From Halomontanus rarus (GTDB lineage: Archaea; Halobacteriota; Halobacteria; Halobacteriales; Natrialbaceae): a stretch of 64,000 nt of DNA. The notes beneath the pieces are model-generated. The model ran no database searches. It was given only the letters and a program-made list of their open reading frames with translations, and had not been told where the DNA came from. The stretch's first letter is position 1, and each line of letters starts with the position of its first letter. The DNA is taken from the NCBI RefSeq assembly GCF_029338335.1, contig NZ_CP119796.1. One strand, given 5' to 3'. The translations under genes and the position numbers were made by a program. Of this stretch, positions 1-7,975 are shown one piece after another.

Positions 1-359
1 GTCCACGCACCCTCACCGTCGTCACCGATCCGATGAACGGTCCGGCGGGCCGACTCGATATCGTCCTGTAGCGTCACGCTTCCGACGTTGGCCACCTCGA
101 GTGCCTTCAGATCCCGAATGTAGGGTGCGAGCAACAGGAGCACGATCAGCGTGATCGTCGTCCACTCGAGTTCGAGTCTCGACGGATCGTACAGTTCGAT
201 TGCGACGACCAGCAGGATCCCACAGAAGACGATACTCGGGAAGTATGTTCGAATGTACCGCTCGAGCATGGGAACTACCGGGTTAGGACCGGATTCCGAA
301 TCTGCCTGTGGTCTGGATTCGACAGGAGTAGCCACTGTATTAGTATGGGCTATCACCAT
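1..359 (-). CDS. Membrane-anchored protein, N-terminal part (truncated by window edge)
   Basis: The reverse strand reads open from an ATG at 359 to the window edge, giving about 119 residues with no stop. After a polar N-terminus (about 35 residues) there are two hydrophobic segments. The first, around residues 48-62, is rich in Ile/Val/Phe; the second, around 75-88, is a run of Leu. They are followed by a charged cytoplasmic stretch. The topology is therefore two close membrane helices and then a soluble domain that lies outside the window. A GTG directly follows the ATG in frame, so the start could shift by one codon. I do not recognise the family and cannot assign a function. Confidence 0.6.
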   Translation of the reverse strand, partial: MVIAHTNTVATPVESRPQADSESGPNPVVPMLERYIRTYFPSIVFCGILLVVAIELYDPSRLELEWTTITLIVLLLLAPYIRDLKALEVANVGSVTLQDDIESARRTVHRIGDDGEGAW

Positions 360-686
360 AGATAGTTATATGGTTTTATACTACCAGTCGAACTGATAGA
401 CGCTCCGATCGACTGAAGAGAATTCGGAACGATTCGATTCGGTTCCCTCTCTGTCGATGGACGAGTCGGAGTCGGCGATCGACGACCTAATTGCCCGGTC
501 TGTGAACCAGTCTGCGTGTGCTTGAACCCGTCAGTGAGTGCTTGAATCCGTCACGAAACTGCACTATCTGAACTTTGAGGCGCTCATAGTACGAAATTAA
601 TAGCTGACGCCAGATGTCGGAGCACAATCATATAAACGATAATAACTGTAGGTAGTATTTATCCAAACTCGACGGAACGAGTGACT
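360..686. other. Intergenic region, AT-rich promoter area
   Basis: No gene is visible. A near-repeat of a short phrase occurs at about 522-555, where cgtca(g/c)(t/g)-type text with gtgcttgaa recurs. AT-rich stretches near 595-660 probably hold the promoter of the HalOD1 gene that starts at 687. Confidence 0.5.
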
Positions 687-977
687 ATGGACACCGACGA
701 ACCAGTCATCATTCAAATCGTCCAACAGGTTGCAGCACGCGAGGACGTCGATCCGTTAGCCCTCCACCCACCGCTTCACGACGTGATCGATACCGACGCA
801 CTCGAGGCGCTCTTCCGGTCGGCCGAACGAGATCAGGTGGTCTCCACCGTAACGCTCGAGTTCGTCTACCAGGGATATGCGGTCCGCGTCGATTCCGACG
901 GTGACGTCCACGTTTCGGAAACCCGGACCGTCGATGCGGACTCGGAGTCACAACCGGTCGAACGATCGTCGCATTGA
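687..977 (+). CDS. HalOD1 output-domain protein
   Basis: This is a 96-residue acidic protein of the size and composition of the halobacterial output domain family (HalOD1). It has an N-terminal helix (IIQIVQQVAAREDVDP), a conserved-looking L-x-PPLHDVIDTDALEALF segment, and a C-terminal beta part ending in VRVDSDGDVHV. In this family such stand-alone domains are thought to act as output or partner modules of signalling systems; the exact role is unknown. A GTG six bases upstream is in frame, but the ATG at 687 gives the usual start. It stands alone, with no obvious operon partner. Confidence 0.75.
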   Translation: MDTDEPVIIQIVQQVAAREDVDPLALHPPLHDVIDTDALEALFRSAERDQVVSTVTLEFVYQGYAVRVDSDGDVHVSETRTVDADSESQPVERSSH

Positions 978-1513
978 CATCGATCCACGACCGAAGTTGT
1001 GGAACCGCAGTCGTCCGCGCTAATCCGAGAGAACCGTGCTCTCTCCACGAAGTGGACTCGAAAATTCCGCGAGGTCAGCGAACCCGCGGTTCGCTTGATC
1101 ACGAGACGGCTTGCCGTCTCCACCGACTCCGAAAGCGATATTCTCACTCCATCAGTGACGCTCCATAGTACCAACTAAAACGATCGATACACCCATCGTC
1201 CAGTCGTGGTTCTCGCTCGCAGTGCGCGCTCAACCGCGTTCGCGTCGTTCGATCAGGCGGGCGCGGACTGTCAGCGGCTATTAGAGTCTGTGTACTCTTC
1301 GTTGACCATCGTCTCTACGGGGAAGAGCTGGGCCTGGTGTTCCCCATGTGTAGTCGTTCCACGTAACCCCTCACGCGACGGAGTTTGAACGTTCTCTTCG
1401 AATTACTGCGTTCAGCGGTCGATACCACCGAACTTCTCAGTAAGGAGTACAATATGATAGGGATATGGATCGAAAATGTGATATCATGGGTAGTGCATCT
1501 GAATTGCTAAGGA
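978..1513. other. Non-coding stretch with hairpins
   Basis: No credible gene. Open frames here have poor haloarchaeal composition. The stretch holds the tandem hairpins listed separately (about 1026-1120) and then AT-richer sequence leading to the zinc-ribbon gene. It may be the degraded end of an insertion element, but I see no transposase. Confidence 0.4.
1078..1120. repeat. Two adjacent perfect hairpins
   Basis: Positions 1078-1094 form a 7-bp stem (gcgaacc/ggttcgc) around cgc. Positions 1103-1120 form an 8-bp stem (gagacggc/gccgtctc) around tt. A weaker gagag/ctctc pair sits just upstream near 1029-1044. Such clustered short hairpins can be transcription terminators, structured RNA, or ends of IS200/IS605-type elements. 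No transposase gene is visible nearby. Confidence 0.45.
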
Positions 1514-1705
1514 ATGGCAAACAGTGAGGATGCGACGAGGATCGTCGCTGCATGTGAGGGTTGTGGATCCGTGTACGCAGCACGCCAGTGGCCCGATGGC
1601 GACATTCAATTAATTGGGAGCACAGCATGCAGTTGTGGATCGACTGCCTTCGTTCTCGTAGAGGAAACCGACGATCCAACGTCGAGCGAAACGAACGTGG
1701 AGTGA
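1514..1705 (+). CDS. Small zinc-ribbon protein
   Basis: This 63-residue protein has paired cysteine motifs CEGCG (residues 14-18) and CSC (residues 39-41), separated by a beta-rich segment. That is the pattern of a one-domain zinc ribbon. The C-terminus is acidic and Ser/Thr rich. Many haloarchaeal genomes carry such short zinc-ribbon proteins of unknown role, often linked to nucleic-acid binding. It sits alone between a hairpin-bearing spacer and a decayed region. Function cannot be inferred further. Confidence 0.6.
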   Translation: MANSEDATRIVAACEGCGSVYAARQWPDGDIQLIGSTACSCGSTAFVLVEETDDPTSSETNVE

Positions 1706-2420
1706 TCGAGAGACAACGTTCCTCTCGGATAGAATTCCACGGGCCCTGAATGGCTCGAATACGGCAACGGTTTCAATGTTGATAATCAACCCCTCGTCGC
1801 CCTCCTCTAAGCGCTCCATGGATCGTTCACACCACCGAAAATCGCCACTTCAGGACGATTGGCGAAGACCACCGGTAAACGACCGCGCGGTGGTCCGCGG
1901 CTTTATTGATTCCCTCAGCCTTGCATGACCAGCGTGCCGAGCGTGTCGTGTGGCTCACGGTCGAGTGCGGTGAGTGCGACGTTGTTTCCGGGTGAGATCG
2001 ATGTCTCACTCCAGATAGGACACTCGTACGACGAACTCGAGTGTTCGATCACCGCCGATCACCTCTCGTCGCTACCCGGTCTCCACCAGCGTGAGGATGT
2101 GAAACCGGCGAATCAACCACCCATCCACTGTGCTTATTGTTCTGTGGGTCTGAGTAGCATACTGTCCTGTGATTGGCTATCAACCATACATTGACCCAAT
2201 CCAGGGCATTCAACGTACTCAGTTGAAATAGGCAGGAACCACTCTCGGTTCTCCTATCAGTCACTAATCCTCGTGAGCGGAACGTACGCTGCTCGCTCAC
2301 GCCGACTCACCCCCCCCCCCTGATCGACCGCCACCACCAGCAAAACCCCTGAGTTCGGATTGCTTCGGTCCTACTGAATCCTCGGTCTCGTCTCCATTAT
2401 GACGGACTTCGAGGACGGTA
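1706..2420. other. Decayed intergenic region
   Basis: No intact gene. Short stretches read like protein in shifting frames (for example around 1860-2090), suggesting a degraded coding region too broken to name. A run of 11 cytosines at 2310-2320 is unusual for the window and directly precedes the pseudogene at 2421-2684. Confidence 0.4.
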
Positions 2421-2684
2421 TCACAATTCCAGTTCGAGCAGTTGCCGAACGTCGGCGGATACTCCGTCGGTCGCGACCTCGCGACAGAGCGCCTGGACGT
2501 TCTTCGGGAGTTCTTCGAACGATTCACCGAAGCGACCGGGTCGCTCGAGCGCCTCTAAGATGTCTCGTTGGAATCCGGTGAGGTCCGCCTATCTCGTCCC
2601 GCCGTCGGCGCAGACTCGAGGCGTTCGTTACAGTCGTTACAGGTGCCGGTGCGTTTAGGGGTGTTGCGTGCGTTCTTGCTCATG
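2421..2684 (-). pseudogene. Chimeric remnant: winged-helix N-part joined to zinc-protein C-part
   Basis: Reading the reverse strand, about 2589-2541 gives ADLTGFQRDILEAL. This matches the winged-helix gene at 9114-9527, where the same place reads WADLTGFQRDVLTAI, but the Trp codon is TAG here, a nonsense mutation. From about 2540 down to 2421 the frame continues as ERPGRFGESFEELPKNVQAL, matching the C-terminus of the 98-residue protein at 38178. The DNA at 2468-2534 differs from 38198-38264 at only about 4 of 67 positions. The join falls on an 8-bp word, gctcgagc, present in both parents. It is a dead fusion of genes that lie at opposite ends of the intact element. Confidence 0.7.
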
Positions 2685-3006
2685 GTCTCACTGTTGTGGG
2701 ACCGCGGACTGACTGCGCGCGCCACTGTGTAGGACCGGGGGCGCGTGCAGTCGTCGTCCGTCGGTAGTTGAATACCATTGAACCCCGACACCTTAACGGA
2801 AAGTGTGCCGTTTCCGATTTTTTTCGAAAACATCCCGAACCGAGGGAGAACTTCGATCGTGTGGGTTTGTGGACGTCACATTCAAGAGTGATAATCAGCA
2901 CCGACTTGAACACTTCCAGCGTCCCTTTGAAGCGTCGCAGTCTGTCGGTTTCGAAACCCGTCACCGAGTGAACAAGAGTTATGTCGACCCGGTCTTACGA
3001 ACCGAT

Positions 3007-3837
3007 ATGTACATCTCTTCGCTCTCGATTGCCCATCCGCGAGACCTCGCGCGGACCTACAACCAGCGCGGACAGGATGACGCGTGGGAAACCGTTCGGA
3101 ACTACGTGCGCGCGATGGAATACTACGACCGCTATCCGAATCGAACACCCGACGAAGCCGTTGCTCACCTCGAGGCGACACAGGATCAACTCGACTCCTG
3201 GTGGGGGCGTTCGACGAATCCGACGATGCCGTTTGCCGCCGAAGCCGTCTTCGACGCCTTCGAGCGCGAGTGGATCGGCATCGGTCCGAACCATCCGCAC
3301 GTGGAGGCGATCGCGACACTCGTCAGTCAGACGATCGCCGCGGGACGACTGAGTTCGAAGTACGAAATCGAGTGGACGGTCACGAACGACTCGACCGAGG
3401 AGCGGCTGTTCGACGTCACCGAGACGCTCGGCATCGAACTCGAGGAGGTCGACGCGAAGGACGTGACCTGCTACGAACCGACCGAACCCTCGATGGTCGC
3501 CCGTATGCTCGCCGCCTACGACTGTCCAGTCGGACCGAAGGATCACGGCGAGATCCCAGCGTGGATTCGAACTAGCCCGCCGCACATCCACAGGCCGTTC
3601 GTCACACACTATCTGGACCTGCGCGCAAACCGCTACGAGGGCGACAAGTGGTATCGAGTCTACTGCTCTCGGCCGGAAACGTTTCGCGAACAACTGACGT
3701 CGGTGATCTATCTGGCGACCAACTCGCGCGGAAACACGCGAGTTCGAGACAATCGTGTCGACGTCGGCGAGAAGATTATGCGAGAACTCTTTCTAACCGG
3801 CCCAACGACAGAGAGTTCAGCGTCGGACTCTCGCTGA
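3007..3837 (+). CDS. Hypothetical protein, possible HTH plus LAGLIDADG-like fold
   Basis: This 276-residue protein starts at the ATG at 3007; the frame is open upstream to 2803, but that part does not look coding. Residues 1-80 are helical and basic and could hold a helix-turn-helix. Two later alpha/beta segments (near residue 120 with EIEWTVTNDSTEERLFDV, and near 205 with FVTHYLDLRANRY) recall the paired repeats of LAGLIDADG proteins, but the signature acidic residues are not clear. I do not recognise it. It lies among mobile-element remnants, so a mobile or homing origin is plausible but unproven. Confidence 0.5.
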   Translation: MYISSLSIAHPRDLARTYNQRGQDDAWETVRNYVRAMEYYDRYPNRTPDEAVAHLEATQDQLDSWWGRSTNPTMPFAAEAVFDAFEREWIGIGPNHPHVEAIATLVSQTIAAGRLSSKYEIEWTVTNDSTEERLFDVTETLGIELEEVDAKDVTCYEPTEPSMVARMLAAYDCPVGPKDHGEIPAWIRTSPPHIHRPFVTHYLDLRANRYEGDKWYRVYCSRPETFREQLTSVIYLATNSRGNTRVRDNRVDVGEKIMRELFLTGPTTESSASDSR

Positions 3838-3839
3838 TT

Positions 3840-4660
3840 CCTTTATATATCTCGTACGAAACGGCGTCAGCTGCTGACTCGTATGCTCGCGAGGCGATTC
3901 GGGAGTACTATACGATTCGGCAGATCAATCTGTTGAACGATGGGAGTCGGCAGAACGCTCGACTGGCCTATGCAGGGAACGTCTCACAATAGGATGATGG
4001 TATTTCGGACACCTATCTGAGCCGGGTGTTCTTTGATTCGTCGGGGTCTGACGGTATTATCAGTGGTCCCCGAGTTGTTGGCGGGACTGATTCGTTCAAT
4101 GTGAGTCTAATTAACGGGTCAGGTTACGAGTACGACTCGGTGCGTATCGAACACGCACACGATGACGGTGGCAGTCAATACTGGTACGCCTACAATCCTC
4201 TTCTCGACCAGTACGAGCTGAAAACGACAGTATCACGGTCGACGAGATGTCCGATCCCAACTACGATGCGTCTCGTACTGGTAACATAGCTGACTCGCAA
4301 GGTCTCACGATCAGCGGTTAAACGTGGGTCGACAGTCCCTACGAAAACTCGTCGCTTTCGGCAGAGAAGGTCTGTGACGAAGGCGAATGGTACGAACAGT
4401 GGACTGGGCTCGAGGAACAGGCTTCGACTGTTCAGGACAACTACCCCGATGGGTTCGCATCTGACGTATACAATGCGCTGGACGAGGTCCGCTCACGACT
4501 TCGGAACTTCGCGGCGCTGAGGGGATGGCCCGTTACCTCTCCGGAGACAGCAACGTAACCGACCAGCGATGGCAGCACGCGAACATCGCCCTGCTCGATA
4601 CCGATCGGTCGCTGAACACGACGACGATGGTCGAGCACGCGAACGGCCAACCGAAGAACT
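3840..4660 (+). pseudogene. Broken surface/envelope-like protein gene
   Basis: A reading frame of extracellular-type sequence runs from about 3840. It begins LIPLYISYETASAADSYA and is rich in Asn, Gly, Tyr and Ser. It is interrupted by a stop at 3990-3992 and continues in the same frame to 4289. After a frameshift it resumes around 4340-4545 (WYEQWTGLEEQA...), shifts again, and continues as YLSGDSNVTDQRWQ and SLNTTTMVEHANG until about 4650. At least one nonsense and two frameshift lesions are visible. The content suggests an anchored surface protein of a provirus or integrative element. It is a decayed relic. Confidence 0.6.
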
Positions 4661-4869
4661 TCAAAATCTATCGGAAGTACCACGATCGTCTTCGTCGAGC
4701 CGACGGCTGGTACTGTTTCGTCGTCTACCGGCCGTACGGCCGATCGGTCTGTACGGTCCTCCAGGACAAACTGGTTCGTGCCTCGAGTCTTCCGCTGTTG
4801 CGCTGGCACGGTGGCGGCGATCACCGAGGGACTCAACAGGCGAAGATTGCAATCGGAGACGCGTTTTGA
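4648..4869 (+). pseudogene. C-terminal fragment of a second gene fused to the surface-protein relic
   Basis: After MVEHANG the frame changes character abruptly to a basic, Trp/Tyr-rich cytosolic sequence: KIYRKYHDRLRRADGWY, then LPLLRWHGGGDHRGTQQAK, ending at a TGA at 4867-4869. It looks like the C-terminal end of a conserved haloarchaeal DNA-associated protein whose N-terminus is missing. The junction near 4650 is probably a deletion endpoint. The fused open frame begins at 4525, but I doubt it is a functional gene. Confidence 0.5.
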
Positions 4870-5333
4870 GCCTCAGGAGTCCGATTGCTTTGTACAGGCG
4901 ATACAGCTCGCACGGATACTGCAAATCGTTCGATTCACCCAGAGTACGCTTATCGTTCAATCCGTGTGTCACAGCGATCATTCATCGGCGTTTTTCTTAA
5001 TTTCTGTACAATCCAGTCCCGGGTCTCTAAGCAGATAAGGAGAAAGACTGGCACGAGTAGCACCAATCCTACAAGTACCATACAGCACTTGTGTCTGGAA
5101 TTAGAAAATACTTTTCGGCTATAATTTATAGAGGATTAATACAAGCACTTGTGCCGTCTACTATCTCAGCAAACAGCCTCATTAAGCCGGTTTTCAGTTA
5201 TTTTGAATGATTGAGTAGTTAATTCGCATATCCATATAGCAAACCACTGTGCTTCTCTGCAACCGGTCACAGACCGATTCTCTCGTTTGGTATAGGGTAA
5301 GCACTTCACACAGTCTTAGTCGATTGCCATTGT
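4870..5333. other. AT-rich intergenic region
   Basis: No gene seen. The phrase agcacttgtg occurs twice (about 5087 and 5149), the second inside a longer partial palindrome. Otherwise it is unremarkable AT-rich DNA beyond the stop of the HTH gene at 5334. Confidence 0.4.
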
Positions 5334-5681
5334 TTAAAGGAGCGCCCACGCCTCGTCTGCGCGGTCTGCGAGCGTCACCATCTGGTCAGAAACGTCGTAC
5401 CTCACGAACCCCCCATCAGCCATCTTCGGCAAATGAGCGTGTCTGAGATAAACTTCGATGGCCTCTCTGTCAGCACCAGAATCGGGGGTCATGGGTCGAT
5501 GATTTTCGTTCGCCATGATTTTTGTCGCCAACTCCTCCACTAAAAGTGGTGTCTCAGCAGACTTGAGGTGCTGAAGCGTGAATCGACGGCGTGAATGGGA
5601 CAACATATCGAAGAGATCGTCTCGCTCGTCGCCTCCTACGTCGAACTTTGTCGGGCTTGTTCCAGAGACTCGGTCTGACAT
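5334..5681 (-). CDS. DUF7344-like winged-helix regulator
   Basis: This protein of about 115 residues (ATG at 5681; a GTG two codons upstream is also possible) has the usual layout of the haloarchaeal DUF7344-type winged helix. A FDMLSHSRRRFTLQHL segment opens the domain, followed by LLVEELATKI, then EAIEVYLRHAHLPKMADGG as the helix before the wing, and a short VRYD beta strand. These ArsR-like proteins are presumed DNA-binding regulators. There are no cysteine sensors. A paralogue of the same type lies at 62540-63034. Its targets are unknown. Confidence 0.8.
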   Translation of the reverse strand: MSDRVSGTSPTKFDVGGDERDDLFDMLSHSRRRFTLQHLKSAETPLLVEELATKIMANENHRPMTPDSGADREAIEVYLRHAHLPKMADGGFVRYDVSDQMVTLADRADEAWALL

Positions 5682-5860
5682 ACACACGGTTAGTGGTCGT
5701 TGATGGGGATAAGTGTTGTCTGTCAGATATATCGGCTATTGTTGATTACACAGGTTACGGAGCACCGATTGCGGTGTTTCACACAGACCAGTGTGAATTC
5801 CCATACCTTAGGCTACTCAATTGCGTATCCCACAGTTGATGAGCGATCAGACGGAAGTGC

Positions 5861-6355
5861 TTACTCATCTCGGTCGTCCTCCCCGTCGTTATAAGGGTCG
5901 GTAAAGAAGAAGTGATTGAACGGTTGTACCCGCCGCTGGCTCAGAATTTCTGAACTCTCGATCGAGAGGCCCATCTCGTGGAGAGCGTTAGTGATGCGGA
6001 CCGTATCAGCCGTACCAGTCCCGACAGCCTCGACGTACATGTTCCGGCGACCGGTCAGCGTTTCCCGAACGTCCACGATTCCGCGAACGCCGAGTACCTG
6101 TTCGACCATCTCTGACCGTTCGGTGGGCGGTGCAGAACAGACGAAGAGAACTTGAAGCGGGAGGTTGGCTCTCTCGTAGTCAATTTTCGGATGATAGCCT
6201 TCGATAATTCCATCGGCTTCGAGCTGCTCAATCCGGTTGCGAACCGTACTAGCAGACACATCGACTTTGTCGGCAATTTCTTGGGCCGACCGATTTCGCG
6301 CATCCAGCTGGAGTTCGTGCAGAATACCCCGATCTACGTTATCCAGTTCAACCAT
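5861..6355 (-). CDS. Lrp/AsnC family transcriptional regulator
   Basis: This 164-residue protein is complete for the family. The N-terminal helix-turn-helix reads LDARNRSAQEIADKVDVS followed by STVRNRIEQLEADGII (residues about 16-55). A C-terminal RAM-like ligand and oligomerisation domain covers about residues 65-145, including VRGIVDVRETLTGRRNMYV and ITNALHEMGLSIESSEIL. Family members form dimers or octamers and often respond to amino acids; the ligand here cannot be read from sequence. It is monocistronic, with an AT-rich upstream spacer. Confidence 0.9.
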   Translation of the reverse strand: MVELDNVDRGILHELQLDARNRSAQEIADKVDVSASTVRNRIEQLEADGIIEGYHPKIDYERANLPLQVLFVCSAPPTERSEMVEQVLGVRGIVDVRETLTGRRNMYVEAVGTGTADTVRITNALHEMGLSIESSEILSQRRVQPFNHFFFTDPYNDGEDDRDE

Positions 6356-6853
6356 ATTGTATTCTACGGCAGAGACGCCAATAGCTGTCCGGGTGAAATG
6401 AGTCCGTCAATAGCACCGATACAACAGCGACGAACGTGAGTGTGGTATTTGCACATCTACATTGCAGTTGGTTCACCGAAGTAGGAATGAAAACAACCCT
6501 GTGTAAATAGTTCTGTGACTCCCTCGCGACTCTCTTCAATCCGTCTCCGACGATTCTCGAGGATTTGAATTCCCGACTGCTAGAACAGTATTAGGGATTA
6601 CCAGAAGGACCAGCAGACAAAAATAATTATTGCTATGTTCTATGCATTTCTACGTTATTATATTAAGTCACAGGAGGAAATACACACAATACAACAAGTA
6701 TATGTGCGCAGAGTTTTCATCCCCAAATGGGACAGGAGGCGTCCGGCAATCCGATCACCACATCACATCACCACCCACCATCCACCCACCCCTGGTCGTC
6801 CTCCCTTCCCCCTTTCATAATTTGAGACCCCAGAAGTGACTTCTCTCCAGTCT
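6356..6853. other. AT-rich spacer with low-complexity C/A tract
   Basis: No gene is supported. Around 6615-6700 the DNA is strongly AT-rich. Around 6757-6805 there is a low-complexity tract of cacc/catc units. Two short frames overlap this tract, but their protein is only His/Pro/Thr repeat. Confidence 0.5.
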
Positions 6854-7027
6854 TCAGTCGCCTCCCTTTCTCGTGACGGTGAGCGACGTCTCGAGATCGT
6901 CGGTGAAATCGAGACCGTACCAGCCGTTGCGATCCTCGTGGGCATGAGCGATGGGCTCGAGCGGCCAGCGACCGCAGGCGCGGTCTTCGACGTCGAGTCC
7001 GCGCTCTCGATTGTTCGCGACCGTCAC
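6854..7027 (-). CDS. Small conserved-looking element protein (57 aa)
   Basis: A GTG at 7027 opens a 57-residue frame with good haloarchaeal composition: TVANNRERGLDVEDRACG, then RWPLEPIAHAHEDRNGW, ending LETSLTVTRKGGD. It follows, by GTGA-type overlap, the relic of a methyltransferase C-terminus. That is the same kind of coupling used in the right-end operon of the intact element. I do not know its function. It is probably a surviving accessory gene of an older relative of the element. Confidence 0.5.
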   Translation of the reverse strand: MTVANNRERGLDVEDRACGRWPLEPIAHAHEDRNGWYGLDFTDDLETSLTVTRKGGD

Positions 7028-7578
7028 CGTCGCTCACCTCCCGTGTTTTGTGTGCTCCCGTAGCTTGGGCCCCCGATCTCTCCCGGATCTCGAGCGCAAT
7101 CGTGGACCTGTCCTTCCGTTTGCTTGGTATCCGTGTGTAGATTGATCGGCGAGTTCCACTCAATCCCGAATTGGAAATTCCACAATAGTGATAACAAGCG
7201 AACAGAAAGGTGGGAAGTATGCCCTCCGGTCAGAATTCCGAAGAGAAAGGGATAATAACCACCGTGCTTGTCGTCTTCATGGTCATCGGTATCTTTGGCG
7301 GCGGTCAGGAAGCAGACGCTGGAATCGTCGTGACATGGTTCTGGATGGGAATTGGATTGTCTGTGACCTACCTTCTGTACAGACTGCTGGTCACACTGGA
7401 GCAGATCCGCGATGCTCTCTAATCGGTCAGTACCGCTCGAGGAGTGACCATCGGTCCGAATCTCTCGCCCCTCGAGCGCACGACGAACGTCGTCGTCGGT
7501 CGCCTCGAGCGCGGGATGCTCGGTCGTCGCCCCACTGTTGGCGTCGTACAGCTGGCTCGCAGGAACGAACGACGTCAC
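7024..7578 (-). pseudogene. Composite relic frame between zinc-finger gene and methyltransferase tail
   Basis: The frame opens with a GTG at 7578 overlapping the stop of the zinc-finger gene, reading MTSFVPASQLYDANSG and ALEATDDDVRRALEG, a natural-looking start. Its middle lies antisense to the small membrane-protein gene at 7219-7422 and looks non-coding. Its last 40 codons (LHTDTKQTEG ... NTGGERR) resemble the tail of the methyltransferase at 37384 (LHTGTKQTGGEER). I read it as the first part of one gene joined across a deletion or insertion to the end of another. Confidence 0.45.
7219..7422 (+). CDS. Small two-helix membrane protein
   Basis: This 67-residue protein starts at the ATG at 7219, preceded by a purine-rich gaaaggtggga stretch. 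Two hydrophobic helices are clear: about residues 12-28 (ITTVLVVFMVIGIFGGG) and 36-56 (VTWFWMGIGLSVTYLLYRLL). A short charged C-terminal tail follows. No motif allows a functional call. It lies opposite a relic frame and may have been inserted during decay of the older element, or be a resident gene that survived. Confidence 0.55.
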   Translation: MPSGQNSEEKGIITTVLVVFMVIGIFGGGQEADAGIVVTWFWMGIGLSVTYLLYRLLVTLEQIRDAL

Positions 7579-7829
7579 CGGTCCACCTCCGCACCGCCGT
7601 CGGTGAGAACTGACGTCGATCGCTCCGCACCCGTCCGCCGCATTCGACGGGAGCACTCGCGGTTGTGACCGACCTCCGAGTGGCCGTCGAGAAGTCGCGT
7701 ACAGCGCGAACCGCACTCGAGACAGCGGAACTCTCTGTCAGTACGTGGGCTGGGGTTCGCGTGGATTCGTCGATGAAGTTCGTCGGCGTCGACTGCCTCG
7801 ACGATCTCCTCGAGACTCATCGAGACCAC
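7575..7829 (-). CDS. Small zinc-finger protein of an older element
   Basis: This protein is 84 residues from the start at 7829, or 81 from the third-codon Met at 7820. It carries FRCLECGSRCTRLLDGHSE followed by VGHNRECSRR, a Cys2 plus His/Cys cluster typical of short zinc-finger proteins in haloarchaeal plasmids and proviruses. The N-terminus is helical (LEEIVEAVDADELHRRIH). The last 20 residues look like decayed tail. It sits just outside the left attachment repeat and probably belongs to a previous integrated element at the same locus. Confidence 0.55.
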   Translation of the reverse strand: MVSMSLEEIVEAVDADELHRRIHANPSPRTDREFRCLECGSRCTRLLDGHSEVGHNRECSRRMRRTGAERSTSVLTDGGAEVDR

Positions 7830-7892
7830 CTCGAGACAGAGACTTCACTACGAGGTGTTACTCTCGGGAACCTTAAGATATAATTGAGATCA

Positions 7893-7908
7893 GAATGGGG
7901 TCGGAGGG
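7893..7908. repeat. Left attachment-site copy (16-bp direct repeat)
   Basis: The sequence gaatggggtcggaggg is identical to 38540-38555, where its last 13 bases are the 3' end of tRNA-Trp read on the plus strand. Flanking bases differ on both sides, so the repeat is exactly 16 bp. The integrase stop codon is 67 bp to the right. This is the expected layout for site-specific insertion at a tRNA 3' end. Confidence 0.92.
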
Positions 7909-7975
7909 CCAACCTCCCCGCAGGTGTTGATGCACTGTCCCGTCTGTCGGTTTTGCCGTGATTTGGGTTGCATAA

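Noticed and set aside
1206..1388. 60-codon frame in the left gene-free region
   Set aside because: No conserved pattern and isolated from any promoter-like or operon context.
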